Assembly (NCBI GenBank): GCA_963281255.1
Contig: OY725488.1
Location: forward strand, 4,549,925 to 4,613,924
DNA length: 64,000 bases
Reading direction: 5' to 3'
Source of the DNA: Aphrocallistes beatrix
Lineage: Eukaryota > Porifera > Hexactinellida > Sceptrulophora > Aphrocallistidae
The position numbers and the translations under genes are program-made. Below, one piece after another: positions 10,633 through 23,000 of this stretch. Position 1 is the first letter of the stretch, and each line of letters begins with the position of its first letter. The notes under the pieces were generated by a model, which saw nothing but the letters and a program-made list of their open reading frames with translations, was not told the origin of the DNA and made no database searches.

Positions 10633-11957
10633 CTTAGGTCATTTCAAAAGTACTGATCACCCCCCACCAATTTGATATTAAGCAACGACTGATGTGTTAT
10701 TTAATTACATATTCTCGAAATAGTCTCCCTTGACGCGAATACACTCCTTTAGACGGTCTACCCAGCAGCGAAATGTCTTTTTATACTCCGTCTGTGGGAT
10801 CGATTTCAGGTACTTATGAACGGCGATTCCGATCTCCATTCGACTAGTGAACTCCTTATCAGAGAGATGACTTTTCAGCTTTGAAAACAACCAGAAGTCA
10901 CAAGGACTTAGGTCAGGGGAATAGGGAGGGTGATTCAGTGTTTTCATCCCTATATCCTTGATGTATGCGGTGACTTGTTTAGTTTTATGGCTACTGGCAT
11001 TGTCATGTAGAAGTTTTATTCCACGAGAACCAGTTCTCGGCCGACGCTCTGTGTAGTGTTTACTGATTTCTGCGAGCACATTAGTGCAATAAAAGTCTCC
11101 AGTAACATTCTAGCCCTTCGGAACGCAAACTTGAGCAACTGTAGGCGTCAAATGCAATTGCGGACATTACCTTCTTGGCACGGAAATCTGGACGCGGTCT
11201 TTTAGGTCGGGGTTCGCCCGGATGCAGCCAGCACTTAGATTTTTCCTTGGATTTAGGTTGTGAATAGTAAATCCAAGTTTAATCTATGGTTACTATCTCA
11301 TAGAGTCGCCTTGCATCAAATTTTTCGTAATGTAGAATATTTTCACAACATTCTACCCTCTATTTCATCCGGGCCTCTGACAGCAAATACGGCACCCACC
11401 GGGCGCAAATCTTTCTTACTCCGAGATCTTCCTTCAGAATGCGGTAAATACTTCCCGTTGAGATATCCGTATACTAAGAGATCTCTTCAATAGAGCAGCA
11501 ATGGTCATTTCGAAGAAATTCACCAACCAACTCAATTGAGGGTTCACAGGTTGCAGATTTAGGCCTACCAGTCCGAGGCTCATCTTCAATGCTGTCTCGT
11601 CACTCTCGAAATAGTCGAGCCCATCTTCTAATCGTGGAATAAGCAAGTGCTTGATCTCCACTAACTTCCACGAGATCATTGTGGATGTCCCTGTTCGAAT
11701 CTTTTAGCAGTGAACGAAACTTGATATACGCCCTTTGCTCTTGCTCAATAATTGACGATTTTGAAGCCATAAATGTATAAGTAGCCAAAACTGACAAGAT
11801 TGAAATGATGATTATAAGAAAAATACTTATGCTATCTTAAAAATTCTTTTAGATATTAGGAGGGAATGGGTAATGCTATCTGGATATTAATTGGTACATT
11901 CGATATACACTAGCTGTCAAAAATCAATAGTGATCAGTACTTTTGAAATGACCTAAG
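10633..11957 (-). mobile_element. mariner element, copy 1 (DD34D family)
   Basis: A 1325-bp element with terminal inverted repeats CTTAGGTCATTTCAAAAGTA at both ends. TA dinucleotides flank it at 10631-10632 and 11958-11959. It sits four bases upstream of the first recognisable exon of the integrase gene, so it may have separated that gene from its promoter or 5' exon. A second copy with the same ends lies at 21669-23000. Confidence 0.95.
10705..11797 (-). pseudogene. mariner transposase (DD34D), frameshifted
   Basis: The N-terminal part (11600-11797) holds the helix-turn-helix region ending in STIRRWARLFRE. The C-terminal part (10705-11079) holds LLHDNASSHKTK and NHPPYSPDLSPCDFWLF. The last two catalytic Asp residues are separated by 34 residues, the mariner signature. 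Between the parts the frame is broken: a stop follows FRE and the linker reads on in other frames up to about 11079. The protein would bind the element's terminal repeats and cut and paste it at TA sites. It is inactive as it stands. Confidence 0.9.
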
Positions 11958-12084
11958 TAATAATATTAGCGGAAAATATATAGAAATTATTCAATAGTAA
12001 ATCAATATAACAAAATTAATAAAGCATTATGATAATATCCGATGTCATGTTCCAGCATATTTTACCGAATGCACTTCATTTTCC

Positions 12085-12250
12085 TGAAATACATGTGAAT
12101 ACTAATAAAATGTAGTTGTGTAATAGGAAGTATAAAGTGTGAAGCCATAACAAAGATGGCAATTAAACCGCCATGGCTGGAATATATCCCTGGTCCATGT
12201 AATAGAGGTAAGTAAATGGTCATGGTAAGTAAACCGTCATACAACAATAC
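12085..12250 (-). repeat. Inverted partner of repeat 4425-4580
   Basis: Reverse-complement match to 4425-4580, including GTTTACTTACCATGACCATT and the CCAGGGATATATTCCAGCCA block. No terminal structure or duplication was identified. Confidence 0.65.
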
Positions 12251-12829
12251 TATATTATTATACCTCAATTGTTGTACGTATATGTGTTTGTGTTGTTTTC
12301 TTTGAGTACTATTAGCTTTTTGCACAATGTATCCTTTGGAGAGTCTATATAAGAGACTTTTCAACATAATCACATTATCCTTTTGAAACTGACAAATCAT
12401 TGGGTCATGGAAACTAATCAATTACCTAACTTTTTTATCATTTATAAATCTTGTATGGGATAAATTGAGTCTAATGATTTCATAACATCATGATAATCAT
12501 GTTAACGATCCAAAAGTCACTAAGATTATCGCGCCTTAATATATTTGTTTTGTCTGTATTATCTGAATATATGCTAACTATAGTCGTATTAGAATAGGTA
12601 TCTTGAGGGCGACTCACAGGAACACAGCGCTCGCAAGCATCGGAGCTCATTTAAGGGAAACACGCTTGTCTTATACAAGTATAAATAGGATGTTCTCGAC
12701 TTTTTATAGTCGCCAATTAACTTATTAATTTTTAAAATAATTTTAATATAGTTGCTTATTTACCAAACTCACTTCATCTACATATCCTCATATTAGCCAC
12801 AATGTTAAATTAATAATTATATTTTTTAG

Positions 12830-13360
12830 GCTTTTCTTAAACATTTCCAAAGTGCTGTTAATGATGATTTATTTACAGTTATACAAGCTTCATTTTATGC
12901 TTGGCATTTAAGAAACCCTTATTATTATTTTTCAAAAATGAAAAATGTCATTGACGAATATCTATATATTATAAACTACAATAGTATATCAAAGATACTA
13001 AAGTTTGACATCATCAATATAGCTGATGATAATTCTGAATTGAGCAACTTTTCAAATTATTGCCCCAGAGTTATATTTGCAAGATCTTTTCACAACCTAA
13101 CTGAGACAGATATTGATAAATATTCACAATTACACGATATACAACAAGATGTGACTGCGTTTCATCAGTATTTGAATAATTTTATATGGAAAGACAGAAT
13201 GTTAAGCTTTTTGAAATATTCTGAACGTTGCTTGTCCAATAATATATATCATCAAAATTTTTTTTACAGAAGCTTTTTCAGTCGTGAGACCAGGAGTAGT
13301 GATGTTGACTTAAAATATAGACGGAAGATTAGATTCAGCAATATTCTTCGTTTTCTCTAA
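12830..13360 (+). CDS. Candidate 3'-terminal exon of an unidentified gene
   Basis: A polypyrimidine-rich ATTTTTTAG acceptor at 12821-12829 is followed in frame by 176 codons ending in a stop. The sequence opens AFLKHFQSAVNDDLFTVIQA and ends KIRFSNILRFL. The composition looks like a real soluble, mostly helical protein with many Phe, Tyr and Ser residues. There are no transposase motifs and I recognise no family. Starting at the first methionine (12938) would drop 36 residues that read equally well, which is why I favour the spliced start. Upstream exons were not found. An ATTAAA at about 13465 could serve as polyadenylation signal. It could still be a chance open frame in A+T-rich DNA. Confidence 0.35.
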   Translation, partial: AFLKHFQSAVNDDLFTVIQASFYAWHLRNPYYYFSKMKNVIDEYLYIINYNSISKILKFDIINIADDNSELSNFSNYCPRVIFARSFHNLTETDIDKYSQLHDIQQDVTAFHQYLNNFIWKDRMLSFLKYSERCLSNNIYHQNFFYRSFFSRETRSSDVDLKYRRKIRFSNILRFL

Positions 13361-14940
13361 ACAACTAATAACAAATCTACTTGTTTACATTTATTATATT
13401 TATTTCTGGATAATTCTACATTTATCTGTACTATTAATTATGATTATGTTGAATTTAGAAATTATTAAATATACTTATTCTCATTAGAATTTTTCAGTAA
13501 CATACACTGCCGTGTATTACGTAGGCCATGTAATCATCATATGGCCACATAATGATTCAAGTATCCTCGACAATTCAAACTTTCGTGCTATTACACATGT
13601 CCCATCATAATGGAACATCGATAGCGATATGGTAGTAAGTTCCTAAGAAATTAGATCTTCAAATTAACTGCCCTTTGCCTAGAGACTACCAGTAGTCGAT
13701 GGAAAGGCACTTCAGAATCGAATTTGTTCTTTTCTGATGACTTATTGATCGATAATTGTTTCAGCTCAGCACACGTCAAAACATTTGTTCTAGCCTCTGT
13801 ATCCCAAATACTTTTCGTCCTGGTGAATTATACCAAACGATTAGTAACGAATGTTTTGCATTTAATATTATCAGGCTCTATAAAGCTTTTCAGACTATAG
13901 TATTACATTCCTTTTGCAGCTACTTGCCCAGTCAATATTGATGAACTCTGTGAGTGGAATTAAGAGATTAAATGGATTTTTGAAATGAGCGACAATTTCG
14001 CTCCCGACTAACCTCACCGAATTCTTTCATCACCATTGCTATTGTAAGGTTGTACTCAGGTTCTCAGTTTAAGTGCAGTAATCGCTGCCCCATTTGCTTT
14101 CTCGCCGTTCTTGTTTGCAAATGATTCTCACAATGCATGAAACTTCCTTGATCTTCGAAAAGCATGGTTTGATTATGTTTCTTTAGCAATGTATCTATTG
14201 CTTCGAAGAGATACTATACAAAGCCTCCTGAACTATTTTTCTACCACTTTCTACCATGTCTCGGAGCCATACAGTGTGCCTAGCCTGGTGATAAATGCCA
14301 TGATCATGTACATCCTCCTATGCGCATGGTTACTTTGGCATCTAAGTAGAAATTCTTTGTCCATAGTTGTTGGGCCTTCTCTATATCGCCATATAAACTA
14401 TGACTGGGTTATGTGGTTGGTTTAGAAATAAAACTAGATTACAATATATTTGGATTTGGCAATTTTTTTCTAAATTTGAGGGCCTTTTTTCAAAATTTGA
14501 GAGCCTGAGCACTACGATCGATCTTAAGTTCGATCTTAAGTTCTTAGTGAATTCGGCCGCTGGCCGTTGCTAGGCACAGACAGCCAAAAATTCTCCAAAT
14601 ATGGTCAATATATATATCTAATTGCTGGAAATTCATTGTCGGACACGAATTCAGAATTCAAATGATAATCTGTCATGATTCAAAGAAGTTATTGATCTGG
14701 GATTCTATCGGATACTTTCGAATGTGGTTATTACTGGGTAGCAAGTCATCAATGACCAGTTTTTCACACTTGATGGTGACAATTTTTGATATACCATATT
14801 TTGAATTTAAGTACTGCCATAAGTTGTCGAATAAGGATATTTGCATGTTGTTTAATATTCCAAAGTAATTAAAACTAATAGAAATTTTTGAGACATATAT
14901 AAATATTTTCTTAATCCTATTTTCTGAGAATTTTTTTTCA
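13361..14940. other. No confident gene; scattered remnants
   Basis: Nothing is clearly coding. On the minus strand around 14255-14290 a GTLYGSETW peptide resembles the YGSETW motif near the 3' end of some LINE reverse transcriptases, but the surrounding sequence does not hold up. From about 14560 the sequence matches, in inverted orientation, the interior of the TTAA element Z (see 16395-20202). Confidence 0.4.
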
Positions 14941-14942
14941 GT

Positions 14943-16048
14943 TGTTTGCTTTGTTTTGAGGTTAAAATCATGATGCAACTACGTCCCATCTAAATGTGGT
15001 TGTTGCATGTTTTCATTAGAAAGTTGACGATTTTTATTTTTAAGATACAAGTACAATATTTTCTGCTGTGGATAGAAAGGATTTGACTCAAAACAAATAT
15101 ATTTTAGCAATTTAAATAAGACAGGCGCGCTTCGCTTGCATGCGCTGCGCAGTTTGCGAACGCTGTGTCCGCAGAATAGTCCTGCGGGTGCCTGGGAATA
15201 TTTAAGAAACGGTCGATTTCTTATTCCTTACTAAAAAAATGTCGTTCATCTAGGGTAAATTAAAATCATGAAACTCAGAACTGGAGGAGATATCAATATT
15301 TGTCTCAAATTTTGTTAAAATTCTCATTCTACAGTATATACAACAAAATAATGTGAATTTTACGGAAAATGAAATAAAATATTAAACGTTTTCTACACAT
15401 TTTGAGCAGGGATCAGCTAATGTACATAAATTTCAAACCGAGATCGAATAATTTTCATTTTCAAATGAAATGGTTATATCACATTCGAAATTCCGGCATA
15501 AATTTTTTACAAAAATTGTTGTCGATATACTGATATGACATCTAAAAAATGATCAATCGTAGTCCTCGAAAATAAGATTCAGAATCTATTCGTTTGAAAA
15601 CCATTGCAACTTAATATATACAAGTACAAGGGTTTTATTCAAATATTTTTGTACTGATTTGCAAATAAAAAGGCACTGTTAAGCATTGGAGGATGAGTTA
15701 AAATGATTTTGCATCGATTCTCATGAATTTCCGTTTCCAAAGGTTGCCTCACTGCAACAATCATTTCTGACCAGTCCCTTAGGTGTCGTTATAAACATAT
15801 TTCATAAACTATAGAAATATACCACTGATAAAGTAATCTTATATCTTATATATTAAAAATGGTTTCTTTTTGTTGTTTTCTGTGTCCAGAATTGATTGAG
15901 GAACTTAAAGTAACCAAAATGCCCAAATTTGTTGAATAATATGTAACTTGCATTTGAAACATTGTGTCCAACATTTGAAAACATGCAATAACCACATTTA
16001 GATCAGAGAGGTAGTTGCATCATGATTTTAACCTCAAAACAAAGCAAA
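14943..16048. mobile_element. Non-autonomous element with TIRs of about 80 bp
   Basis: The left end (GTTTGCTTTGTTTTGAGG, then ATCATGATGCAACTAC) is repeated in inverted orientation at 15975-16048. The two arms match over about 80 bp. The interior is non-coding and carries a fragment of the R-repeat GC head at about 15119-15200. It splits an inverted, degraded copy of element Z (14560-14942 and 16290-16390). I could not identify the duplication. Confidence 0.65.
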
Positions 16049-17353
16049 CAGTGTTCGCATAGTATGCGGATAGCAAGGATATTGCATAACTCAATGATTA
16101 GTGCATAATTGGATTGGCTTCATTCACTATAACATGATTTTCTCATAGACTTTGGCTTATAACAGAAAAATCAGTGTAACTCGGTCAATTTTTGTCCGAT
16201 TTTGAAACTCTAGCTCATTCTTCATATCTCAACGAGCTCTATAAAGCTAGAACCACACCTTTATCCAAATCGGATAATAAAGGTTCCGGTCCAAAACTAT
16301 AGTTGTACCAAAATTTATCTGTTGAATTATTTCGATTATTAATGCAGTTTTGCAGATAACTCTGTGCGATTCAAATCTGCACTGAAAAAATTAAGGTTGG
16401 CCTTTCCTATAATAGCTAACTTTTGACTTTTTCGACCGATTCATTTTTTTTTTTCAGTGCAGATTTGAATCGCAGAATTATCTGCAAAACAGCATTAAAA
16501 ATTGAAATAATTAAAGAGATAAAAAATTTTTTAAAACAATTTGGTCATTTTACAAGTAAGAAATCGGAAACAATATGCTTACAATCCATTAGAAACTTTT
16601 CATATTCATTCATAAATCGATGATCTAACTAATGAACAGACAGATTTTTGAAATTTTGAAAATTGTTAAAAATTCACACCAAAACACCCGAGGAATTTTA
16701 TTTTTAGTAATTTTGAAACTAATTTTTTCTAAATTCTCTTTTTATTTGTAGTATTATCAAATTTCTATGTTCTACTCTTCGAGATCTATCAGAAACCGTT
16801 AAGTTTTCGTCCCTATGTTGAATTTGCAAAAAGTTATCACCTTTACAATTGCTGTAAAAAAAGTCTCAGAAAATAGGATTTAGAAAATATTTATATATGT
16901 CCTCAATTTCCATTAGTTTTAACTGTTTTGGAATATTTAATAATATGCAAATATCCTTATTCGACAACTTATAGCACTACTTAACTTCAAAATATGGTAT
17001 ATCAAATTTTTATCCATCAAAAGTGGGAAAAAATGTTCATTGCTGACTGGCCACCCAAAAATAACCACATTCGATAGTGTCGACCTGGAATTCGAGATCA
17101 ATAACTTCTTCGAACCATGTCAGATCATCATTTTAATACTAAATTCGTGCTCAGCACTAAATTTCTAGCAATTTGATATATATATTGACCATATTTTGAG
17201 AAGTTTTTGGATGTCCGTGCATAGCAACGGCCAGAAATTTTCACATTCCTGGCCGTTGTTAGGAACCCGCAGCCAAAGAATTTCTCCAAATATGTCCAAT
17301 ATATATATATCTAATTGCAGGAAATTTAGTGCTGAGCGCGAATTTTGCATTAA

Positions 17354-19973
17354 GGAGACAAAACCCCAAAAATCAAAGTCTTAATTCAACCATTGTTATA
17401 CTGTTTATGGATAGTACTAGTTAGTACAAGAATTAATGCATAGTATGAGTTGCGAACTAGGAATAAATATGAAGTTATAGTCACTCAAAGTCTAAATCCT
17501 ATACAATATCCGTGGTTGTGCCGTTCGTCATAACTAACTATTGACTAGGATCAGGTTGATTTAACCGTTCAAATATCATTATTAGCGAATGGTTGAGCTA
17601 GTAGCGAAGCTATTTTGTTCAATTTTAACTTTAATAATTTTTTATGTTGAAAAATGTTTTGTCGAGTCATTTGCTCAGGAATTTTTGGGACAAAATAATT
17701 TTCAGTTTTTAAACTTTTATTTTATTTGAAAATCGGGCTTCGCTACTAGCTTAATCAGAGGATTTAGCGAGTTAATTACAATAGGTTTGCATTTAAAATG
17801 TGAATATTTTTTGAGTTAGGGTAATCATACGGATGTGCGCCAATTGAAAATTTACAAAATTTAAATTAATAGATTTTGATTGAGAAAGGCCAGATTTTAC
17901 CTGCTACAAGTACATAAACAATCATCGGATTGACAAAATATCTGATTATCGGATTATTTAGACATCTTTGAATTAAGGATACCGCCCTCGAAAAATCTTG
18001 CCTGGCGTAAAAAAAAACTGCAAAAAGTTTTATTGCTAATTTAATTGTATTACTGATCGGTCTACCATCTGATAGCACTATTTGGACGGCATTTTTTTTT
18101 ATTTTTTGCGAAATAACCCCCTAAAGTTTAGCGTTAATAAAAATTGAAAAATTATTAGAGGATTTTAAATCATTTACCAATTAGTTTTTAACTTATTTGA
18201 TATTTTTTTAATGATATGAACCTTAACATTTTTTAGCACCTTTGGAGATTATAAAACAAAAAGATTTAAAAGAATGGGCAAATAAAATCCAAACAAAATA
18301 GCTCTATAAGGGAGTTCATTTATATAATCCTCGTGAAATCGCAAGTTTGATCTCAGATATTTAACGATCACTGGGTCAGAAATAAAATTCTGATCGCTTA
18401 AAAAAAATTTTTTTCGGATCCGACCATTTGTTATTGAGATATCGCATATTATAGGTAAAGTTCGGCCATATATTCTAAGGTCCCGAAAGAGGCTGATGTC
18501 ATATCTTAAAAACTATTGTAGATATATAATATATTATATCCTTAAATAAAAGGATATATGCGAAAATATATAGGTTCCTCGACCATTCCTTTGTCAAAAA
18601 ATAAATAATTCTCGACTTATCATTGATTTAATTGTAATACAAATTCTATGGAGAACTTTGAATCTGTTAGAAAATGGCGAATCTAATCATTAAATATGTG
18701 TCCAAATTTAGCTATTTTGCTAAATAGTGAATACAATTGCCGTTAATAATATGTACAGAAAAATTGGAGAACTTTTGATAATTATTTTGAAAGTTCTGGC
18801 CTTGGACCTCGCAGATTCGGTCAAAAACCCCCATTTAGGGTTCTAAAAGAGAAATCTCTCTATCTTTGTAAATACAAGTCCAAATTCATAGTTCTCACTT
18901 CCTAATATACTTTTTATGAGTGTACATATATGATTCTTTAATAATAATTGCACTACACCCTATGGAATGTTAAGTTTTAAATTTTTGTCATATATAGCAT
19001 TTTTCGAAAATCCTAACTTCGAAACTAAAAGTCGTAGACTTTCGCTCTAACTTCCTAATATACTTTTTGGAAGCTTTTTATTCATTCTAAACTGATAGAT
19101 TATACTTCGCAGTGCCAGGAATATGAAATATTATCTACAATTATCTCAAAATATTCGGAGTTAGGGGCCTCAAGGAAATTTGTGGATTTTCAGGGTACTT
19201 TTGCTATTTTTGGTAAATATTTGGCTTTAATATACCTAAATCAGCAGTATGGATGCGAATAAATGTCTGTGGATGCTTATGTGCATTATTAATAACTCAT
19301 TTTACATTCTTCTTAACACCTAAACTTAAAATCTCTATATCTCGGGACTTTAAAATTTCAAAATTGACCGTCTCTACAGAATTATTTCTCAAATTTGGTT
19401 TGAGATAGAAGTTTGAAAATTTCAAGAGTTGTTTCATATCATTAGGCGATGAACGTAGGACCACCATTTTTTGGATATATTCTAACTCGGTGATTTTATT
19501 CATGATTTCCCAAAAAAAACTGACATTTTTCGCCGTTTCTTGGCCCTTTTTTTTGGACTCCGATAAAATTTACAATATTTGTCATTTTAACTTTCTTCTG
19601 GTCCTATGAAGTTGCAAATATGGTAGACTATCTATGATTCGATTTTGGAAGCGTTTGATTCCTTGGTATGTCCTAAACAATTCACCGAGTGCCTAAATTT
19701 CTACCATTAACCTGTGCTAGCGGAAAATTTAAGAAACAGACTTTGAGACACTGTATCTTAAAATCTAGAAATGAGAATCAAAAACGGTTTGGAATGTGCC
19801 AGTATTTCTTGATGGAGATACCTCCCCACGCTTAACATCTCTTATAGCTCTACTTTCATCGTATGCTGTAATGCAAATCATATGTTTTTTCGAGGGCGGT
19901 ATCCTTAAATAAAAACTAAATTACAATATATCTGGTTCTGGCAATTTTTTTCAAAATTTGAGGGCCTGTCACC
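17354..19973. mobile_element. TTAA-site element X nested in Z
   Basis: TTAA at 17350-17353 and 19974-19977 flank the insert. The ends start GGAGACA and, in inverted form, GGTGACA. Z copy 2 is continuous across this point (GCATTAAAATAATGATCTGAC-like), which shows X is an insertion. X itself is about 690 bp once element Y is removed. A fragment of its right end (ACAATATATTTGGATTTGGC) is also seen near 14440. Confidence 0.7.
17977..19904. mobile_element. TTAA-site element Y, copy 1, nested in X
   Basis: TTAA|GGATACCGCCCTCGAAAAA on the left (TTAA at 17973-17976) and TTTTTTCGAGGGCGGTATCC|TTAA on the right (TTAA at 19905-19908) define a 1928-bp element. It has no recognisable coding sequence. Partial relatives occur at 36600-39112 and 50660-51520, so this is a family. 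It is the innermost of three TTAA insertions. Confidence 0.85.
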
Positions 19974-20206
19974 TTAAATGATGATCTGACATGGTTTAAA
20001 TAAGTTATGGATATGTGACAAAATATGTCCTTTTTTAGGCGACACCAGGTGGTACAAGTGGCTCTAGGTTGCGAAATATTAGCATTGAAATTCTAAAAAT
20101 CAAAATTATTGTTTAGAACCCCTTTAGTTATCCTAAAATGTTTAAAAAGGACTTTTGGCAAATTTTTGATAAAAAACAAAATGCCCATAGGAAAGGCCAA
20201 CCTTAA

Positions 20207-20456
20207 ATGAATCGGTTGAAAAAGTCAAAAGTTAGCTATTATAGGAAAGGCCAACCTTTAAAAGAAGTTATAGATGTGGGCCATTTCGCTTTAAAATGTG
20301 TAGTTTTAGTGCGACTCCAGGTGATACAAGTGGCTCTAAGTTGCGAAATATTTGCATTAGAGTTAAAATCGCTATTAATCTTTCGAACGCCTATAAAGAA
20401 CTAAAAAAAAGCACTTTGGGCGCATTTTTTATATAATTTCTCAGGGAAACTCCAAC
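20207..20456. repeat. Fragments of TTAA element Z
   Basis: The first 50 bp are an inverted copy of the Z left end (...AGCTATTATAGGAAAGGCC). The rest matches the Z right-hand part and ends in CCAACC|TTAA. Together they suggest an internally deleted or recombined Z abutting copy 1, ending about 140 bp before the WNK exon. Confidence 0.6.
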
Positions 20457-20596
20457 CTTAAGGTTTAATTCCTCTAATTCTATTAATATCGTTTGCAACT
20501 TCATCATTACAAATTTATGGCATCGTTAATGTATTTTCTAAACAATTTACTTCCTAGCTACCATGTTTAATAATATAAATTTACCCCCTGATTTAG

Positions 20597-21145
20597 ATGA
20601 CAGAACATTCATTTAATGGTCGTTTTCGCATAAATTCTGTCAGTGCTTCAGATCTTCGTCCTTATTGTAATGGGTGTACTAATATTAAACCTGAAAGCGA
20701 TTCACCTCTCGTTTTGATGAATTCTTGTGAGAAATCAAATCCCCGAAGATATTCTGGAAATAGTTATAATGAAACAAAGGGGGTTGATTTAAACTGTTTG
20801 TCTCATCTAAATCTAAATAAAAAGATCAATTGTCCAATCCTCGATTCTCAATTGCCCTTGGATAAAGGATTTTCTACCACTTCTGTTGGTAAAATAGTCT
20901 CTTCTGATTTTCATTCAACTACTAATTTGAAATTGCATTCTCCCTCACAAACTATTCATAAGCATATTGATGAATCGATGAATTCAAACAGAAAACTCGG
21001 GAAGAAGGAAGAAATAATTGTCGATACTGGGCCGAATGGTCGTTTTCTAAAATTCAGCAAAGAAATTGGCCGTGGTGCATTCAAAACAGTATATAAAGGA
21101 ATTGATACAGAAACTGGAGTTGCAATTGCTTGGTGTGAAATAAAC
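20597..21145 (+). CDS. WNK: WNK serine/threonine kinase, exon with kinase N lobe
   Basis: 183 codons end in a GTATGT donor at 21146. Residues 1-142 are Ser/Asn-rich and presumably disordered, as in the N-terminal region of WNK kinases. From residue 148 the kinase domain begins: [25 protein letters not shown]. The WNK hallmark is present: Lys163 sits in the glycine-rich loop (GAFKTV) and the usual subdomain II lysine is replaced by Cys180 in AWCEI. WNK kinases sense chloride and osmotic stress and phosphorylate SPAK/OSR1 kinases, which control cation-chloride cotransporters. The next exon is at 41199. A TAG lies directly before this ATG, so ATG at 20597 is the first possible in-frame start, although TTTAG|ATG could also be a splice acceptor. 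Confidence 0.92.
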
Positions 21146-21668
21146 GTATGTTTCTTATTTTAATGAATAAACTCAGTTATGTTACTAAAAGTAAAATTGA
21201 TCTGGAAAAGGGGTTTCTTCAATAATTTCGTGAGCCAAATTTACTAATTACAGAAAATAATGTATTATTAACTATTGCCACAGTTCATCATCGCCCAGCT
21301 ATTGATCGAAGTTTGTAGGTGCATGTTTTTTAATGGGGGCTTTTGACGATTTTGCAATAATAATCAATACAAGCGCGCTTCGCTTGCTTGTGCTGCGCGG
21401 CTGACGGACACAAAGTGTCCGCCTGAGGCGCCCTTTGGGCACCTGTGGTCACCATTGATTAATTATATGGGAAATAACATCTCTAAATACGTCTGTCCCA
21501 CTGTTATAATCAATATCGCACGAAAAATCACCGAATTTGTCAATTTTTAAAATTTTGATTTGTATTGATGAAGTCATAACAAAGTGATGAGTGATCATTT
21601 TTTGATGATATTTGCATCATATGTGAGGTATGTTAGTGTACAGATTCTATTAAAATTTCTGCCTTATA

Positions 21669-23000
21669 CTTAGGTCATTTCAAAAGTACTGATCACTATT
21701 GATTTTTGACAGCTAGTGGTTATCGAATGTACCAATTAATATAATCCAGATAGCATTACCCATTCTCTCCTAATATCTAAAAGAATTTTTAAGATAGCAT
21801 AAGTATTTTTCTTATAATCATCATTTCAATCTCGTCAGTTTTGGCTACTTATACATTTATGGCTTCAAAATCGTCTATTATTGAGCAAGAGCAAAGGGCG
21901 TATATCAAGTTTCGATCACTGCTAAAAGATTCGAACAGGTATACCCACAATGATCTCATGGAAGTTTGTGGAGATCAAACACTAGATTATTCCACGGTTA
22001 GAAGATGGGCTCGACTATTTAGAGAGTGAAGAGGCAGCATTGAAGATGAGCCTCGGACTGGTAGGCCTAAATCTGCAACCGGTGAACCCTCAATTGAGTT
22101 GGTTGGTGAATTTCTTCGAAATGACCCTTGCTGCTCTATTGAAGAGCTTTCTAAGTATACGGATATCTTAACGGGAAATATTTATCACATTCTGAATGAA
22201 GATCTCTGAGTAAAGAAGGTTTGCGCTCGGTGGGTGCCGTATTTGCTGTCAGAGGCCCGGATGAAACAGAGGGTAGAATGTTGTGAAAATATTCTACATT
22301 ACGAAAAATTTGATGCAAGGCGACTCTATGAGATAGTAACCATAGATTAAACTTGGATTTACTATTCACAACCTAAATCCAAGGAAAAATCTAAGTGTTG
22401 GCTGCATCCCGGCGAACCCCGACCTAAAAGACCGCGTCCAGATTTCCGTGCCAAGAAGGTAATATACGCAATTGCGTTTGACGGCTACGGTTCAGTTGCT
22501 CAGGTTTGCGTTCCGAAGGGCCAGAATGTTACTGGAGACTTTTATTGCACTCATGTGCTCGCAGAAGTCAGTAAACACTACACAGAGCGTCGGCCGAGAA
22601 CTGGTCCTCGTGGAATAAAACTTCTGCATGATAATGCCAGTAGCCATAAAACTAAACAAGTCACCGCATACATCAAGGATATATGGATGAAAACACTGAA
22701 TCACCCTCCCTATTCCCCTGACCTAAGTCCTTGTGACTTCTGGTTGTTTTAAAGCTGAAATGTCATCTCTCTGATAAGGAGTTCACTAGCCGAATGGAGA
22801 TCGAAATCGCCGTTCATAAGTACCTGAAATCGATCCCACAGACGGAGTATAAAAAGACATTTCGCTGCTGGGTAGACCGTCTAAAGGAGTGTATTCGCGT
22901 CAAGGGAGACTATTTCGAGAATATGTAATTAAATAACACATCAGTCGTTGCTTAATATCAAATTGGTGGGGGGTGATCAGTACTTTTGAAATGACCTAAG
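21669..23000 (+). mobile_element. mariner element, copy 2 (DD34D family)
   Basis: 1332 bp with the same terminal repeats as copy 1 (CTTAGGTCATTTCAAAAGTA). TA flanks it at 21667-21668 and 23001-23002. It is inserted in the body of an R repeat, so the R family predates this mariner wave. Confidence 0.95.
21841..22928 (+). pseudogene. mariner transposase (DD34D), degraded
   Basis: Closely similar to the transposase in copy 1. The N-terminal HTH part (TFMASKSSIIEQEQRAYIKF) ends at a stop after ARLFRE at 22029. The middle reads in more than one frame, and the first catalytic block has a stop where the Asp of DETWIYY is expected (near 22349). LLHDNASSHKTK and HPPYSPDLSPCDFWLF are intact near 22620-22750, but the frame is then lost by a short deletion just after DFWLF. 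The copies carry different additional lesions. Confidence 0.9.

Larger units (their letters stand above)
16395..20202. mobile_element. TTAA-site element Z, copy 1, with two nested TTAA elements
   Basis: The ends read TTAA|GGTTGGCCTTTCCTAT and GGAAAGGCCAACC|TTAA, so target duplication TTAA lies at 16391-16394 and 20203-20206. Removing the nested insertion at 17354-19973 leaves about 1.18 kb, the same size as copy 2 (41543-43792 without its own insertion), which confirms the boundaries. Z has no coding capacity. TTAA target sites are used by piggyBac and Kolobok transposases, and ends starting with GG fit Kolobok slightly better. The ends of further Z fragments abut it: an inverted fragment on the left (16290-16390) and one on the right (20207-20456). 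Confidence 0.8.

Noticed and set aside
14189..14425. Minus-strand GTLYGSETW near 14255-14290, suggestive of a LINE reverse transcriptase end
   Set aside because: The motif is short and the sequence to either side does not continue like a known LINE; kept only as a remark.
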